From Pseudomonas sp. REP124 (GTDB lineage Bacteria; Pseudomonadota; Gammaproteobacteria; Pseudomonadales; Pseudomonadaceae): 38,722 bases of DNA. A program made the translations under genes and the position numbers. The stretch lies in contig NZ_JAIQWX010000051.1 in NCBI RefSeq assembly GCF_020164475.1, positions 1 through 38,722 of the forward strand. Direction: 5' to 3'. Shown here one piece after another: positions 18,101-28,071 of the stretch. Under the pieces are notes generated by a model. That model was not told the origin of the DNA. It saw only the letters and a program-made list of their open reading frames with translations, and did no database searches. The number at the start of each line of letters is the position of its first letter. The first letter of the stretch is position 1.

Positions 18101-21100
18101 GATCGACGATCAGGTTACTGATGGTGCGCGGCTGCGAGTCAACGACAAGTCCGCTGTTTTGCGTGTACGAGGTTCCCTGCTCCGCCGGGTTGAGCACCGG
18201 ATCGCTGATGCGCGGGAACAGGTTATCGGCAGCACCGTATTCGGTGTGGTTGTTGCCATTGAGGTTCAACAGGTTGTTATTCGATCCGTCGACCGTGCGC
18301 AGGCCCAGCGGCGCGCGGATGTTCGGCAGCAGCGAAAGCATGTCCGCACCCGCCGCATCAGCCTCGGCAATCTTGATTTGCGCGAGGATGAAGTTGAGGT
18401 CGGAACGCACCATGTGCAGCCCTTCGCCCCCCGCGGTGGCATCGACCACAGGCGTCTGCGCGGTGGGCACGACCGGCGCGCCGGGCACTACCGCAGCAGT
18501 GGGTTGCGAGAACACCATTTCAGTAGTGCCATGGCCATCCTGGTAGATCGCCTTGACCCGCAACGACAACCCGGCAAGGTCCGGTGAGACCTTGAACGAA
18601 GTGCCATCGGCGCTCTGGAACGCCAGGTCACCAGCTGGGAGCAGGATGATGTCCTCGAACACGCCGCTGCCCGGATCGGCCTCAAACTGCCAATAGTAGG
18701 AGACCGAGGAGCTGTTGAGACTGCCACCAGGGTTGTTGGCGTCGGTCACTCCGGCGACGCTGACCGTCAGCATGTCGCCCACTGTGATCGCACCGCTGTT
18801 TGCGTCCGTGATGACTGGTCTGCCGACCGGACTTGCATTGCCCGCTGCCAGGTCTCGCTGACCATCAGCGAATTGCAGGCGCTCGATATGCAGCAGGGTG
18901 TCAGTGCCGTCGCGGCCTGCGACGGTATCGACCACCGTCCACACATCATCCGCCGTATTGGCCGTGTTGTTGTTATCAACCGTCACCACATACTCGTCTT
19001 CATTCCCGGAGAAAATGGCGGTGTCGAATGCCGCCCCTCCCGTCGAAGTACCTGGAAGGATCTCCCGCACGGCCTTGAGCTGACCGGGGTTGATAGAGCC
19101 GTTGAGCATGAACGGAATCATGTCGACCATGCTGTCGAACGAGCCGATCTCTGGCCCTGTATGGTCGACGTCGCCAACGTTATAGACCGCAATCCTGACA
19201 TTGAGCCATTTGTCACCATCGATCAGGTCATCGCCACCACGCCCCTCGATCAGGTCGCTGCCATTGCCACCCAACAGAATGTTGCCGGTGGCAAAACCTG
19301 TGGTAGGCAGATTGGCTTCGGCCAGGAACTGCTCCAGTCCGCGGATCAGATCCACGTTAGTCAGCGCGCTTCCCGTCGTGCCTCCGTGGTTGAGGATGGT
19401 GACCGCATCCACGTCATCACCCTTGAGCACGTCGCCGAACTGCGAACCGGATACCCCTTCGACCTCGGCAAACCGGTCGAGGATCGAGGCCGGCGAGGCG
19501 CCGACCGGATTGAACACGCCGGCGTTCTGGTTTGGCGCGTTGCCATGGGGCTGCGCCAGCGCGGCCAGGCTCAGGTCGACGGTCACGCCGACCTTGTCAT
19601 TCTTGTACGTCACCCAGTCGAAACCGGACATGCCCTCCATCTTGTCCTGGGCATCGCTGCCGACAAAGATGTCATCGCCACCCTCGCCGATCATTTCGTC
19701 GAAGCCACCGCCGCCGACGAAGATGTCATTGCCGATCACCTCATCACCAAGCAACGGCGCAAAGTTATCGCCAGGCGCACCGTCCTGGGTGCCCTTCTCG
19801 ATCCAGTCATCACCTTCGTTACCGGTCGGTGGCAGGTTGGTCTTGGCGCCGAGAATGAAGTCATCACCCTTGCCACCGAAGGTGGTGGAGATATCTTCTG
19901 TAGTGATGATGAAGTCCTGCCCGTCGCCACCCAGGATCAGGTTGCCCCCGGCAAGCATGGCGCCAGCGATGATCACATCGTTACCGCCATTACCCTCCAG
20001 ACGGTTGTCACCTAACGAGTCGGTGATGATGTCATCGCCGTCGCCACCGAGTACCGCATCGTTACCGGCACCGCCTTCGAGGCGGTCGTTGCCCTCGTCA
20101 CCGTAGAGAGTGTCGTCGCCGTCGCCGGAGATGATGATGTCATCCTCGGCGGTTCCGCCGAGTACGACATGGTCTTCACCGGTGTAGTGCAGGAAGTTGG
20201 TGTCAGTGCCGACGGTATCGGGGTTGTCGCGGATCACCAGCGGCACGATTTCCACGCCGTTGATTTCCAGGCCGCCCGTTGGATCGGCTCGGCCATCTGT
20301 GCCCAATCCAGTGTATTGCCTGGTCTGATCGACTTCGAGGGTAAAGGTTGGCGTCAGGAACACGGTGTTCGACAGGTGGGCGACATCGGTGTTGAGCATG
20401 ATCAACTTGGCGAACGAGTTGTTCTCGAGCTCGGCGCCGAAGTCCATGCCTGCGGTACGTGACAGGTAGTAGAACCGGTCGCCGTTCTGCAGGGCTTCCA
20501 TCTGGGTTTCGAACACGAAGTTGAAGGTCGAGCCGAGCATGCCGCCGAACGGCATTTTCTCTTCGGCCAGACCACCGACCCACAGGTCGATGTCATCGAC
20601 GCCGGTGGTGGTGACGCCATTGACCATGGCGTAGCTACCCGTGCTGTTGAGGAACGCCAGGCGATCCTCTTCATTGGCTGTGAAGATGCGCTCACCGGGA
20701 AGACCGGCGTTGATCACCGCGCTGCCACCAAACACCAGGGCAACGGCAACCGCCCGCATCTCGAGCACGGTATCCACATCGGCGGCATTCAATGCCGCGT
20801 GGTTACCGTAGGCTGCAATGAAGTTGACCAGCGATTCGGGGTGCTTGAGGTGTTCCAGCAGGTCAACCCAACTGATGTACGGCTTGAGTTGGCTGTCGCC
20901 GGTCATTTCAAAGAACTCGCGGCGAGCCTCGTTCAGCGTGGGAATACCGGTATCGCGACCGCGGGCAATGTTCAGGGCCGGCAGGTCGAGTGGCAGACCC
21001 AGCAGGTTGTTGCGCAATGCCTCGGTGACGAACTCGTCGATCTCGTTACCGACCTGTCGGGTCACACCGCGAATAATCGCGCCTGCGGCTTCATCCGCCG

Positions 21101-22889
21101 TCGCACCGCTGCCGGCGAACGCCAGCGGGTTGAGGAAGGCCGCGATCAGGCCCAGTTGCGGATTGTCCGGATCGTTGCTCAGCGGATTGAACTCGGGATC
21201 GAAGCGGTCGACGGTCTCGGTCAGCATCGAGTGCCCGAAGCGATACACCACGTGGGCGAACTCGGCGAGGATGGCAGGATTGATCGAGGTGTCGTAGCCG
21301 TTGGGCGCGAGGAATTCGTCGATCTGTGGCTGGATGGTCCGGCCGAATTCTTCGAACACCAGGTGCTGGTACTGCATCTCGGTACCGAACTTGGCGGCCT
21401 GGAACAGGCGTTCGCCGTCCCACACCAGCGCAGCGATGCCTTCTGCGGTGGTTGGAATGGCGGCGACATCATCGACCAGCCACTCATTGAGGAAGTTGAC
21501 GTCGCCAGCGGCCAGCAAGGTGTCCTTGGTTTGCTGCACCAGCCGGTTGTGCTCGGAGTGGAACACATGGTGCACGGCGGTCAGGCCAATGTTTTCGTTG
21601 GCCCGGCCATCACCGGCGATGTAGTGGGCGTCGAGCAGTTCGTTGTCGTAGGTCAGGTTGGTGCCGCCAGGGCCCGGTGGTTGCGCATTGCCGACATCGG
21701 TATCGCCATCGGGTCGCAGAACTCCACCGGAGATGACCGGCTCGGCATTGTGGGCGATGTCGTCGAGGAAGCCATGGCCGGTGCTGATGGCGCTGGCCAG
21801 GCTGATCGGTGAGGCCCGGTTGCCTTCGACCAACTGTGTGACGTCATCGGCGGTCCCCGCGATGCCGTCAGGGCCATTGCTGATACGTATCACCACTTGC
21901 GGCATACCGTTATCGCCGGGGATGAAGTTGCCGTAGTCATCGGTAAGCAGCAACGGCACCCTGTGCACATCGGCGTCGGTCAGGTTAATACCGAGAATGT
22001 CGCGGGCCTGAGCCTTGACCACAGCCCAGGTCGCCATGCCGCCGTTTTCGGCGTCGCCATCATCGGACGTGCCGAATATGCCATCGTCGCCCAGGTCGCG
22101 ATTGGTAATCAGCCGCCCGGTCGCAACGGGTTCGCCCGCTGCATTGAGCATGTATTCACGCAGGAATACCTGGTGCGAAGGGTGCGAGCTGTAGGTCTGG
22201 CTCTGATCCACGAAGGGCGATGTGGTGTTGGTTTGCCCGCGGATGTCGTCGGCCGTGCCGACAACGCCGTCCGCACCCGGCAGGTTGGTCGCACGCGACA
22301 GCACCATGAAATTGGTCGGACTGCCTGGTACGAACAACGGATCGTCCGGCTGCAGCGGCACGACCACCATGGCGGTGCTGCTCTTGGTGACCAGGTCCAG
22401 ACCGTGGTCGAAGAACTGGCCGAAGAAGGTCATCCACGCGTTGAAAGGGGCCGTCAGACCGACGTCCGGCGACTGGTTGGGGATGAAGAACACTGGCTTG
22501 TCGTCGTCAGTACCGAACACACCGTCCAGGCCTGGGGTCATCACCGAGGCTGCGCCGCCATTGGCTGCAACCGCTGCGGGGTTACTGGCAGTCTGGTCGA
22601 CAATCAGGTTACTGATTGTCCGTGGCGCCGGGTCGACCACGTTGCCGGTACCGGCGTATGCCGGCGACTGATACTGGGGATCGAGCAGACGCAGAAAGGA
22701 ATTGTCCGAGGCGCCGAACTCGCTTTGCCCGGCCACCAAATTGTTGTAGCTGCCATCAACCGTTCGCAGGCCGAACGGCACCTGACTGTTGGGCAGCAGA
22801 TCCGTAAGATCTTCACCCCTGGCATGGGCCTCGGCGATGAAGATCTGCTTGAGGATGAATTCCAGGTCCGCCTTGCTGAAGTTGGCCAT
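12102..22889 (-). CDS. Giant secreted RTX protein with two animal-type heme peroxidase domains
   Basis: 3595 aa. Peroxidase domain 1 covers about 1-890 and domain 2 about 1494-2405. Both keep the distal [10 protein letters not shown] motif (His near 162 and 1685), the arginine in AGDGR, and the proximal histidine in YRFGHSML (near 553 and 2069). Calcium-type DGxxGTxDD motifs are inserted in the peroxidase loops about nine times. RTX nonapeptide blocks follow each domain (about 905-1230 and 2415-2720), then Ig-like repeats (about 2950-3140) and a large C-terminal RTX array (about 3150-3510). The C-terminus ends in DFILAT, typical of type I secretion. There is no Sec signal. The divergent secretion operon is the likely exporter. 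Start: ATG at 22889 after GAGGG. Probable role is an extracellular peroxidase or haloperoxidase; the substrate is unknown. Confidence 0.92.
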   Translation of the reverse strand: MANFSKADLEFILKQIFIAEAHARGEDLTDLLPNSQVPFGLRTVDGSYNNLVAGQSEFGASDNSFLRLLDPQYQSPAYAGTGNVVDPAPRTISNLIVDQTASNPAAVAANGGAASVMTPGLDGVFGTDDDKPVFFIPNQSPDVGLTAPFNAWMTFFGQFFDHGLDLVTKSSTAMVVVPLQPDDPLFVPGSPTNFMVLSRATNLPGADGVVGTADDIRGQTNTTSPFVDQSQTYSSHPSHQVFLREYMLNAAGEPVATGRLITNRDLGDDGIFGTSDDGDAENGGMATWAVVKAQARDILGINLTDADVHRVPLLLTDDYGNFIPGDNGMPQVVIRISNGPDGIAGTADDVTQLVEGNRASPISLASAISTGHGFLDDIAHNAEPVISGGVLRPDGDTDVGNAQPPGPGGTNLTYDNELLDAHYIAGDGRANENIGLTAVHHVFHSEHNRLVQQTKDTLLAAGDVNFLNEWLVDDVAAIPTTAEGIAALVWDGERLFQAAKFGTEMQYQHLVFEEFGRTIQPQIDEFLAPNGYDTSINPAILAEFAHVVYRFGHSMLTETVDRFDPEFNPLSNDPDNPQLGLIAAFLNPLAFAGSGATADEAAGAIIRGVTRQVGNEIDEFVTEALRNNLLGLPLDLPALNIARGRDTGIPTLNEARREFFEMTGDSQLKPYISWVDLLEHLKHPESLVNFIAAYGNHAALNAADVDTVLEMRAVAVALVFGGSAVINAGLPGERIFTANEEDRLAFLNSTGSYAMVNGVTTTGVDDIDLWVGGLAEEKMPFGGMLGSTFNFVFETQMEALQNGDRFYYLSRTAGMDFGAELENNSFAKLIMLNTDVAHLSNTVFLTPTFTLEVDQTRQYTGLGTDGRADPTGGLEINGVEIVPLVIRDNPDTVGTDTNFLHYTGEDHVVLGGTAEDDIIISGDGDDTLYGDEGNDRLEGGAGNDAVLGGDGDDIITDSLGDNRLEGNGGNDVIIAGAMLAGGNLILGGDGQDFIITTEDISTTFGGKGDDFILGAKTNLPPTGNEGDDWIEKGTQDGAPGDNFAPLLGDEVIGNDIFVGGGGFDEMIGEGGDDIFVGSDAQDKMEGMSGFDWVTYKNDKVGVTVDLSLAALAQPHGNAPNQNAGVFNPVGASPASILDRFAEVEGVSGSQFGDVLKGDDVDAVTILNHGGTTGSALTNVDLIRGLEQFLAEANLPTTGFATGNILLGGNGSDLIEGRGGDDLIDGDKWLNVRIAVYNVGDVDHTGPEIGSFDSMVDMIPFMLNGSINPGQLKAVREILPGTSTGGAAFDTAIFSGNEDEYVVTVDNNNTANTADDVWTVVDTVAGRDGTDTLLHIERLQFADGQRDLAAGNASPVGRPVITDANSGAITVGDMLTVSVAGVTDANNPGGSLNSSSVSYYWQFEADPGSGVFEDIILLPAGDLAFQSADGTSFKVSPDLAGLSLRVKAIYQDGHGTTEMVFSQPTAAVVPGAPVVPTAQTPVVDATAGGEGLHMVRSDLNFILAQIKIAEADAAGADMLSLLPNIRAPLGLRTVDGSNNNLLNLNGNNHTEYGAADNLFPRISDPVLNPAEQGTSYTQNSGLVVDSQPRTISNLIVDQTSNNPAAYATAYDPGVDGVLNFGIPNNTPGNDDVLKDGVRIVASPGLDGQFGTADDHDVYLFENTAADAGLSAPFNAWMTFFGQFFDHGLDLVTKGGSGTVFIPLQPDDPLFVPGSPTNFMVLTRATNQPGADGILGTTDDIHEHTNTTSPFVDQNQTYSSHPSHQVFLRGYVLTNDGPIATGQLITNRDLGTDGKFGGGDDTEIGGMATWKVVKAQARDVLGINLTDADVDNVPLIATDAYGNFLPGPTGKVQVVMKGADGIGGTADDVLVEGNPLAPIDLTNAVRTGHQFLADIAHNAVPVITGGVLQADGDVLVGNSQPTGPGGNNLTYDNELLDAHYIAGDGRVNENIGLTAVHAIFHAEHNRLVAQTKDTVLDSGDVAFLNEWLLNPVAAMPVNQAQIDALVWNGERLFQAAKFGTEMQYQHLVFEEFARTISPNVDLFFAPTQVYDVDLDPSIVAEFAHTVYRFGHSMLTETVDRLDVNFNVISDPNGTDPDQQLGLIAAFLNPLAYAASGVTPEDATSAIVRGVTRQAGNEIDEFVTEALRNNLLGLPLDLPAINIARGRDVGIPSLNAFRRDIYNQTGDTQMKPYTNWVDLLQHLKHPESLINFIAAYGTHSTITGATTLEAKRAAAMALVFGGTGAPADRLDFLNGTGATWGNVTRAGKDGVLGTADDLHGVTVTGVDAIDMWIGGLAEEKTPFGGMLGSTFNFVFENQLEKLQDGDRFYYLERTSGLSMNAELESNSFAKLIMANTSATHLPGLVFSDPGYYLEVDQSKQFNEGLANADPLSENNQQVVFRDNPLTAGPDTNYIRYTGDQHIVLGGTNNADILIAGEGDDTVWGDGGNDRIEGGDGNDQLRGGAGDDIITDAGGDDNIQGGDGNDVLHGGNGVNLIIGGFGNDFIVTGEDASEAIGGQGNDFILGSKANEQDMGNEGDDWIEKGTSDGAPGDNFDPLGNDPIIGNDVFIGGNENDKFNGEGGDDIMVGSLGFGDRYIGGSGYDWATFKDLAQGVSIDFTDRFFDVPKVPGSGASALVRFDIMEGLSGSSHGDFLRGDNEDSTTLPGAGANGSVLTNISLINGLSSLLPAGATFFDGGNIILGGSGSDLIEGRGGDDIIDGDKWLNVRISVRANIDGTGPEIASFNSMEPMVPLMLNGTYNPGQLVIVREILNGNDRYDTAVYSGLADEYNVRIEGNTVIVTDTVVGRDGEDRLTGIERLQFSDRAVASGVGTAANAGPSGHLAILDDATGVRDDTPVSGQLLRVSNLQVRDLDNVSATNATGAVTGPVAYYWQVEAIAGSGVYEDITVVAAGEASRATGTTFRVTDDEAGLNIRVRAVYQDAKGTLEIVDSTANSAASAPPVVTGVATQNQVLTVNPATIVDVDGLSNPQFTFQWQMTNGVTFVNIPGATGTTLTLGQAQVGNQVRVVVSYVDNFGVHETVPSDATDPVANVNDAPTGLPLISDTTPDQGQVLTAVTTGIADVDGLGTFSYQWQQGTGTSFTNIAGATAATFTPGTAQGNLQLRVIVRYTDGFGTLETLTSAATAAVVIPTGVVLTGTNAANVLTGGAGADVILGLGGADTLNGLGGNDQLFGGNGADILNGGDDNDTLNGEDGADTLNGGLGADVMNGGDGNDTYVVDNVGDIVNEAANNGTDLVQTTLTSYLLGANVENLTYTGTGNFTGTGNALANTITGGVGNDLLNGGVGADRMVGLAGNDTYVVDNNGDVVVEATGGGVDTVQTALGNYSLNNNVENLLYTGAGNFVGTGNGSNNAITSGAGNDTLNGGGGDDILTGNGGSDTLNGDGGNDQLLGGLGIDVLNGGAGDDTLDGGDGDDALNGGAGNDSLLGGLGNDNLDGGNGNDTLDGGAGNDTVLGGVGDDTLLGGIGNDFIDGGAGNDTVTGGAGNDTMVASTGNDIFRFSAGFGTDQIIGFDANPAGGQDRLDITGLNITAATFAANVTVTDVGADTLLSFAGATDTIRLVGVGDATTVNATDFILAT
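12340..13430 (-). repeat. Tandem RTX nonapeptide-coding array
   Basis: The 3' end of the giant gene repeats 27-base units encoding GGxGxDxLx (for example GGNGADILN and GGAGNDTLD). Two longer interruptions carry the related motif NDTYVVDN followed by a NVENL strand. These repeats bind calcium and fold after export. At DNA level the array is GC-rich and near-repetitive, so assembly errors are possible here. Confidence 0.9.
14000..22889 (-). repeat. Large internal duplication in the giant gene
   Basis: Module A (about 18412-22889, residues 1-1490) and module B (about 14000-18411, residues 1494-2960) have the same order: peroxidase, RTX block, [18 protein letters not shown] segment, Ig-like segment. 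Parts are strongly conserved at DNA level, for example 16441-16520 against 21001-21080. Boundaries are approximate and estimated by eye. Confidence 0.85.
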
Positions 22890-23051
22890 TTTGTTTTCCC
22901 TCTGTGTATCCGGAAAAAGGGCACTGAACGGAATAACCGCTCACGCCCGTCAGGTGCTGGCTTTTGTTTTGGTTTTTGAATCAATTTTCAGGCGAAAGCG
23001 GTCGCGGGAAGGCCGTCAGCGGGCACCCGGAATACACACCTGGAATTTGCG

Positions 23052-23070
23052 AAAAATGAGCGTTCGCTCA
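23052..23070 (-). terminator. Short hairpin with T-run after the small ORF
   Basis: On the minus strand TGAGC-GAAC-GCTCA is followed by TTTTT, beginning four bases after the small ORF stop. The stem is only five to six base pairs, so termination may be partial. It could end a short transcript or attenuate transcription into the giant gene. Confidence 0.5.
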
Positions 23071-23074
23071 GCGA

Positions 23075-23179
23075 TCAGGCAAAGCGAAAACGAGCCCCTG
23101 GCGGGCCATGGAATCGGGAAGTAAAGGCGAACGTACTGAAGTGTCCCTTCACTTTGCGAACCGACGAAATGATCGACAT
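23075..23179 (-). CDS. Small ORF, 34-aa cationic Phe-rich peptide, unrecognised
   Basis: ATG at 23179 is preceded by GCAGGAG with a six-base spacing, one of the better ribosome-binding sites in the window. The 34-residue product begins MSIISSVRKVKGHF. It is strongly basic (two Lys, four Arg and two His, no acidic residue) and has six Phe, with GPPGARFRFA at the end. A promoter-like TTGACA/TTTAGT pair lies about 85 bases upstream and a hairpin with T5 follows the stop. I do not recognise the peptide. It could be a leader peptide controlling the giant RTX gene, 185 bases downstream, a separate small protein, or a chance ORF. Confidence 0.5.
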   Translation of the reverse strand: MSIISSVRKVKGHFSTFAFTSRFHGPPGARFRFA

Positions 23180-23264
23180 GTTGTGCTCCTGCGGGAAAAC
23201 CACCCCACCGCGCACCGCCAGAATGATGGCAGGCATCAGGCGGATGATTCGCCCAACACCTAAG

Positions 23265-23293
23265 ACTAAAGTTCTATAGCAAAGGAATGTCAA
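23265..23293 (-). promoter_or_regulatory. Sigma-70-like promoter upstream of the small ORF
   Basis: On the minus strand TTGACA (23293-23288), a 17-base spacer and TTTAGT (23270-23265) form a promoter-like pair. It would transcribe the small ORF and possibly the giant RTX gene. The -35 is perfect and the -10 matches at four of six positions. Confidence 0.5.
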
Positions 23294-23553
23294 TTCACTG
23301 ACGAAAAAGCTGACGACTGGCATCGATTACGCCAAATAGCTGTTTTCAAAAGACATATAGAAAGTTGAGAGCGACCTTAGAGCGAAAAGATATTTCAGAC
23401 TGTTACGTCGGAACTACGCTCCAGCTTATGGGAGCAACGCAGGCATTTCAGAGTTTCGCCGCCAGAGCGACCTGAATGAGAAGGAATTACTTTTGACATC
23501 TGTCAGTTGTTACACGGCAAGAATGACTGGCGTTTTGATGAGGGGTGAGCGAC

Positions 23554-25290
23554 ATGCCCAAACAGTCGAGCCCGCGCTCCGAATTGGCTGATGCGCTCTT
23601 TCGTTTGCGCCGCAGTTTTTTCTCTTTGGCCGCGTTCAGTGGCGTCATCAACATCATGATGCTCACGCCCGCCGTGTACATGCTGCAGGTCTATGATCGG
23701 GCGCTGGTCAGTCGCAACGTGACGACGCTGACGATGCTCACCGTGCTGGTGATCGGTCTGTTCCTGCTGATGTCATTGCTGGAGATGGTCCGCACCCGCG
23801 TGCTGATCCGCGTCGGCAACTGCCTGGACATGGAGCTCAACCGACGCATCTTCACCGCCGCCTTCGAGCGCAACTTGAGCCGCGCCGGCGGTAATCCGGC
23901 TCAGGCCCTGCAGGATCTCTCACAGGTTCGCCAGTTTGTGACCGGCAATTCCCTGTTCGCATTCTTCGATGCGCCTTGGACACCAATTTACCTGTTCGTG
24001 GCTTATCTGATTCACCCGCTGCTTGGCCTGCTCACGCTCGCAGGCTCGATGATTCTCATGGGGCTGGCTTATCTCACCGAAAAGGCTACGCAAAAGCCAC
24101 TGGCCGAAGCCAACCAGGCCGCCCTCTCCTCTTCGCTCTATGCCAACAACAACCTGCGCAACGCCGAAGTGATCGAGGCCATGGGCATGCTGCCGTCGAT
24201 CAGCAAGCGCTGGTTCCAGAGTCATCTGCGCATTCTGGAAATGCAGACCCTGGCCTCCGACCGCGCGGCACTGATCAGCAGCACCGGGCGGTTCGTGCGC
24301 ATCACCTTGCAGTCGCTGATCCTCGGTGCTGGTGCGTTGCTGGCCATCGAAGGCAAGATCACCCCGGGCATGATGATTGCCTGCTCGATCCTCACCGGCC
24401 GTGCGCTGGGTCCGGTGGAACAGGTCATCGCCTCCTGGAAGCAATTGCTGGGCTGTCGTTCGGCCTGGGGCCGGCTCAACGACATGCTGTTCGAGTTTCC
24501 GCGCCGGCCACCGAGCATGTCGCTGCAACGGCCGCAAGGCATGGTGGCCGTGGAGAACGTGTACGCCGGCGCCCCCGGTACCAACACCACCATTCTGCGT
24601 GGCGTCAGCGTCAGCCTCGTGCCGGGCGAAAGCCTTGGGGTGATCGGCCCGTCCGCTTCGGGCAAATCCACCCTCGCACGCCTGCTGGTGGGTGTCTGGC
24701 CGGCACAGGCCGGCAAGGTGCGCCTGGACGGTGCGGACATCTTCAACTGGAACAAGAGCGAGCTCGGCCCCTGGCTCGGCTACCTGCCACAGGACGTAGA
24801 ACTGTTCGAGGGCACCATCGCCGACAACATCGCGCGCTTTGGTGAAGTGGACAGCGACGCAGTCATTCGTGCCGCCAAGGCCACGGGCGTGCACGAGATG
24901 ATCCTGCGTTTTCCACACGGCTATGACACTCGCCTGGATACCGATGGCAGCCCGTTGTCCGGTGGCCAGAAACAACGCATCGCCTTGGCCCGCGCGCTGT
25001 ACGGCGAACCCAATCTGATTGTGCTGGACGAGCCGAACGCCAACCTCGACGACGTCGGGGAAAAGGCTCTGGTCGATGCGCTGGCCGAGCTCAAGAACCG
25101 AGGCGCCACCGTCATCCTGATTTCCCACCGTCCCAACGTACTCTGCGCCGTCGACAAGGTGCTGATGTTGCGCGACGGCGGTGTGCAGATGCTCGGTACC
25201 CGCGACGAAGTATTCACCGCGCTGCGCAAGGCCGCTGTCATGCCTGCCACCGCGCCGACTCCGCTGGCTTCGGCCAAGGCACGGGAGTGA
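23554..25290 (+). CDS. Type I secretion ABC ATPase/permease (PrtD/AprD family)
   Basis: 578 aa: membrane domain in the first 300 residues and an ATPase domain with Walker A GPSASGKST (about 365-373), signature LSGGQKQR (about 468), Walker B LIVLDEPNANLD and switch histidine ISHR. It lacks the N-terminal peptidase C39 domain, as expected for RTX exporters of the PrtD/AprD type. ATG at 23554 is preferred over GTG at 23545 because GAGGGG lies eight bases upstream. It forms the inner-membrane motor of a type I secretion system with the two downstream genes. The giant RTX protein encoded divergently is the obvious substrate, inferred from position. Confidence 0.9.
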   Translation: MPKQSSPRSELADALFRLRRSFFSLAAFSGVINIMMLTPAVYMLQVYDRALVSRNVTTLTMLTVLVIGLFLLMSLLEMVRTRVLIRVGNCLDMELNRRIFTAAFERNLSRAGGNPAQALQDLSQVRQFVTGNSLFAFFDAPWTPIYLFVAYLIHPLLGLLTLAGSMILMGLAYLTEKATQKPLAEANQAALSSSLYANNNLRNAEVIEAMGMLPSISKRWFQSHLRILEMQTLASDRAALISSTGRFVRITLQSLILGAGALLAIEGKITPGMMIACSILTGRALGPVEQVIASWKQLLGCRSAWGRLNDMLFEFPRRPPSMSLQRPQGMVAVENVYAGAPGTNTTILRGVSVSLVPGESLGVIGPSASGKSTLARLLVGVWPAQAGKVRLDGADIFNWNKSELGPWLGYLPQDVELFEGTIADNIARFGEVDSDAVIRAAKATGVHEMILRFPHGYDTRLDTDGSPLSGGQKQRIALARALYGEPNLIVLDEPNANLDDVGEKALVDALAELKNRGATVILISHRPNVLCAVDKVLMLRDGGVQMLGTRDEVFTALRKAAVMPATAPTPLASAKARE

Positions 25291-25296
25291 CCGATC

Positions 25297-26637
25297 ATGC
25301 AGATGACTCAACACACCGAGATGATTCCCGCCGACGCCAAGAGCCTGGTGGATCTGAACGCGGCCCGGCCTGCGATCTGGGGCATGTGGCTGGTGATCGC
25401 AGGCTTCGGTGGATTCCTGCTGTGGTCCTGGCTGGCGCCGCTGGATGCCGGCGTGGTCGCCACCGGCACGGTCAAGGTCACCAGCAATCGCAAGGCGGTG
25501 CAGCACCTGACCGGCGGCACCGTGGAGGCGATCCTCGTGCGCGAAGGCGATGTGGTGAAAAAAGGCCAGGAGGTGGTGCGCCTCGATTCGCTGCGGGCCA
25601 TCGCAGAACAGGGTGCGATCAGCGCCCAGTACATCGTCAGCAAGACCGTGGAGAATCGCCTGGAAGCGGAGCGAGATGATCGCGATGAGGTGACTTACGA
25701 TCCCGAGTTGCTGAGCAGATACCAAGGCGACCATCGCCTGATGGCCGCCATGGATCTGCAACAGCGTCTGCTCGACACCCGGCGCGCCGGTCTCGCGGGT
25801 GAAATCAGCATCCTCAAGGAAAACCTCGCCGCCTCGGCAGTGCAGCTCAAGGGCCTGCAACAGGTGTACGGCGCCCGCGCTTCGCAGATCAATTTCCTCA
25901 ACCAGGAACTGCAGGGCACCCGCGTGCTGGCGGCTGAAGGTTACGTGCCGCGCAACCGCCTGCTGGAGCTGGAGCGCAGCAATGCCGACCTCTCTGCCAA
26001 CCAGGCCGAGAACCTCAACAACATTGCCCGGGTGCGCAGCCAGACCACCGAAATCAAATTGCGCATCCTGCAGCGCCAGCACGACTACCTGAAGGAAGTC
26101 GAATCACAGCTGACCGACACCGCCAAGGAAAACACCACCCTGGCCGACCGTCTGCGCGCGCTGGATTATGAAGTGACCCACACGGTGATTCGCTCGCCCA
26201 TCGACGGCATGGTCCAGTCCTTGAGCATCGCCACCGTCGGCGGGATCATCCAGCCGGGCTTCAAGATCATGGAAATCGTTCCGGTGAACGAACCGCTGCA
26301 GGTCGACGCGATGATTCCCGTGCAGGCCATCGACAAGATGGTTCCTGGCCTGGACGTGGACATCTCCTTCCCGGCCTTCAACCATGCCCGCACTCCGAAC
26401 ATTCCAGGCCGGGTAAAAACCATTTCCGCCGACCGCCTGATGGACGAGGAAAGCAAGCAACCCTTCTATCTGGCACAGGTGGAAGTGACGTCCGACGGCA
26501 TGAATCTGCTGGGCAGCAATCACATCCGCCCGGGCATGCCCGCCAGCGTCACCATCAAGACCGGCGAGCGCAACTTGATGAGTTATCTGCTCAAGCCGAT
26601 GCTCGAACGTGTGGACAGCTCCTTCAAGGAACAATGA
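25297..26637 (+). CDS. Type I secretion periplasmic adaptor (HlyD/PrtE family)
   Basis: 446 aa. A short cytoplasmic N-terminus, one membrane segment (about 26-46, IWGMWLVIAGFGGFLLWSWL), a lipoyl-like half motif (VEAILVREGDVVKKGQEVVRLD), a long coiled-coil hairpin (about 110-280) and a beta-barrel C-terminal part with VTHTVIRSPIDGMV. This is the canonical membrane fusion protein layout that bridges the ABC ATPase and the outer-membrane channel. It starts six bases after the ATPase stop and ends one base before the TolC-type gene, so the three are one operon. Confidence 0.9.
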   Translation: MQMTQHTEMIPADAKSLVDLNAARPAIWGMWLVIAGFGGFLLWSWLAPLDAGVVATGTVKVTSNRKAVQHLTGGTVEAILVREGDVVKKGQEVVRLDSLRAIAEQGAISAQYIVSKTVENRLEAERDDRDEVTYDPELLSRYQGDHRLMAAMDLQQRLLDTRRAGLAGEISILKENLAASAVQLKGLQQVYGARASQINFLNQELQGTRVLAAEGYVPRNRLLELERSNADLSANQAENLNNIARVRSQTTEIKLRILQRQHDYLKEVESQLTDTAKENTTLADRLRALDYEVTHTVIRSPIDGMVQSLSIATVGGIIQPGFKIMEIVPVNEPLQVDAMIPVQAIDKMVPGLDVDISFPAFNHARTPNIPGRVKTISADRLMDEESKQPFYLAQVEVTSDGMNLLGSNHIRPGMPASVTIKTGERNLMSYLLKPMLERVDSSFKEQ

Positions 26638-26638
26638 A

Positions 26639-27967
26639 ATGGAACGTCATTGCCTGCTCTTCTGCCTTCTGGGGTTGTCCCTGCAAGCCCCCGCGATGGA
26701 CCTCAAGCAAGCCTGGGATCTGTTGCAGTATCAGGGCCCGATCTATCAGGCCGCCATCCACGAAAAGCAAGCCGGTGCGGAAAACCGCGCCATCGGCACC
26801 GCCGGCCTGCTGCCACAGGTCAACGCCTCGGCCTACAACAACAAGGTCAATGGCTCGCAACGCCAGAACGGCGTCGACAACGATCTGCATTACGACTCCA
26901 AGGGAGCCAACGTGCGCTTGCGCCAGCCGCTGTTCAACAAACAGAAAATGGCCGAGTACCGCCAGGGTCAGCAACGGGCCGACTACAGCGTCGCGGTGTT
27001 CGATGCCAAGAGTCAGGACGCCGCGGTGCGTCTGGCGCAAAGCTACTTCGATACGCTGCTGGCCAGTGAAACCATCACGTTGGCCAGGTCCAAGCTGACC
27101 GCTTTCGAGGAGCAGCTGGCCTCGGCGAAACGCCGCCATGAACTGGGCGCCGGCACCATCACCGATGTCGACGAATCGGCCGCACGCCGCGATCTCGCCG
27201 ATGCCGAACTGATCGAAGCTCAGGACAACCTGGTCAACGCCCTGCGCAAACTGGTGGAATACATTGGCGAAACGCCCGAATCGCTGACCACCTTGCAACC
27301 GGCCTTCGATACGCCACCGCTGATGCCCAGCGGCCTGCAGGACTGGCTGGTGAAGGCCCAAGCCGACAGCCCGCTGATTCATGCGCGCCGCTACAGTCAG
27401 AACCTCGCCGAAGAAGAAGTGAAGCGGGCCAAGGCCGGGCACTGGCCGACACTGGACTTCATCGCCGGCTACACCGCAGGCGAGAGCCAATCGATCACCG
27501 AGATCAATCAACGCAACCGCTATGGCTCGATCGGCCTGGAAGTGAATTTCCCGCTGTACAGCGGTGGCGGTGTCAGCGCCCTGACTCGCCAGGCCGCCGC
27601 TAACAGCTACAAAGCGCAGGATGAACTCGACGCCACTCGCCAGGAAGTGATCTCCGGCACCACCCGCGAATACGCCGGCGTGCAGAGCGGCGCCAAACGC
27701 GTGCGCGCGCTGGAGAAAGCCGTGCTGTCCAACGAACGCTCACTGGCCTCGACCCGCAAGGGTTTCAAGGAAGGCGGCACCAGCACCAACTCGGACGTGC
27801 TCAATGCCGAAGAACTGCTGTTCGTCGCCCGCCACGATCTGTTCGAAGCCAAGCTGCGCTACCTGATGTCGCGCCTGCGCCTGGCCTCGTCTGTGGGCAG
27901 TCTGGGCGATGACGATATCGATCAGATCAACGCCTACTTGGGCCCCGAACTGCTGGTCACCAACTGA
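26639..27967 (+). CDS. TolC-family outer-membrane secretion protein (PrtF/AprF type)
   Basis: 442 aa. An N-terminal signal peptide (MERHCLLFCLLGLSLQAPA) is followed by the paired helical repeats of TolC proteins, with LRQPLFNKQKMAEYRQG in the first half and LEVNFPLYSGGGVSALTRQA in the second. It forms the outer-membrane channel of the type I system. ATG at 26639 was chosen because AAGGA lies eight bases upstream and it gives a clean signal peptide; the open frame extends back to 26609 but that would overlap the adaptor gene and mask the signal. It is the last gene of the secretion operon. Confidence 0.9.
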   Translation: MERHCLLFCLLGLSLQAPAMDLKQAWDLLQYQGPIYQAAIHEKQAGAENRAIGTAGLLPQVNASAYNNKVNGSQRQNGVDNDLHYDSKGANVRLRQPLFNKQKMAEYRQGQQRADYSVAVFDAKSQDAAVRLAQSYFDTLLASETITLARSKLTAFEEQLASAKRRHELGAGTITDVDESAARRDLADAELIEAQDNLVNALRKLVEYIGETPESLTTLQPAFDTPPLMPSGLQDWLVKAQADSPLIHARRYSQNLAEEEVKRAKAGHWPTLDFIAGYTAGESQSITEINQRNRYGSIGLEVNFPLYSGGGVSALTRQAAANSYKAQDELDATRQEVISGTTREYAGVQSGAKRVRALEKAVLSNERSLASTRKGFKEGGTSTNSDVLNAEELLFVARHDLFEAKLRYLMSRLRLASSVGSLGDDDIDQINAYLGPELLVTN

Positions 27968-27998
27968 ATCCTCCTGTGCCGCACGCCTGACAATGCTA

Positions 27999-28043
27999 GG
28001 ATCCTGCGACCCTCCCCTGCGCTTGCAAGGGGGCGGGGGATCC
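27999..28043 (+). terminator. GC-rich stem-loop after the secretion operon
   Basis: GGATCC at 27999 and 28038 bracket a C-rich and a G-rich stretch (CCCTCCCC with GGGGGCGGG) that pair around the loop TGCGCTTGCAA. Only a weak T-rich tail follows (TTCATTT). It may terminate the secretion transcript before the LysR gene, 29 bases further on. Confidence 0.45.
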
Positions 28044-28071
28044 TTCATTTCCCGGATTTTGATGACCGCCT

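Larger units (their letters stand above)
22890..23553. other. Divergent intergenic region of 664 bp
   Basis: It separates the giant RTX gene (minus) from the secretion operon (plus). It holds the 34-codon ORF at 23075-23179, a hairpin/T-run, and a promoter-like pair for the minus strand. On the plus side TGACATCTGTCA (23494-23505) is a small inverted repeat 49 bases before the secretion ATPase start; its TTGACA has no good -10 partner. The stretch 23295-23490 is relatively AT-rich and shows nothing else recognisable. Confidence 0.6.

Noticed and set aside
23493..23498. TTGACA as the promoter -35 of the secretion operon
   Set aside because: No acceptable -10 hexamer lies 16-18 bases downstream; only the small TGACA/TGTCA inverted repeat is noted.
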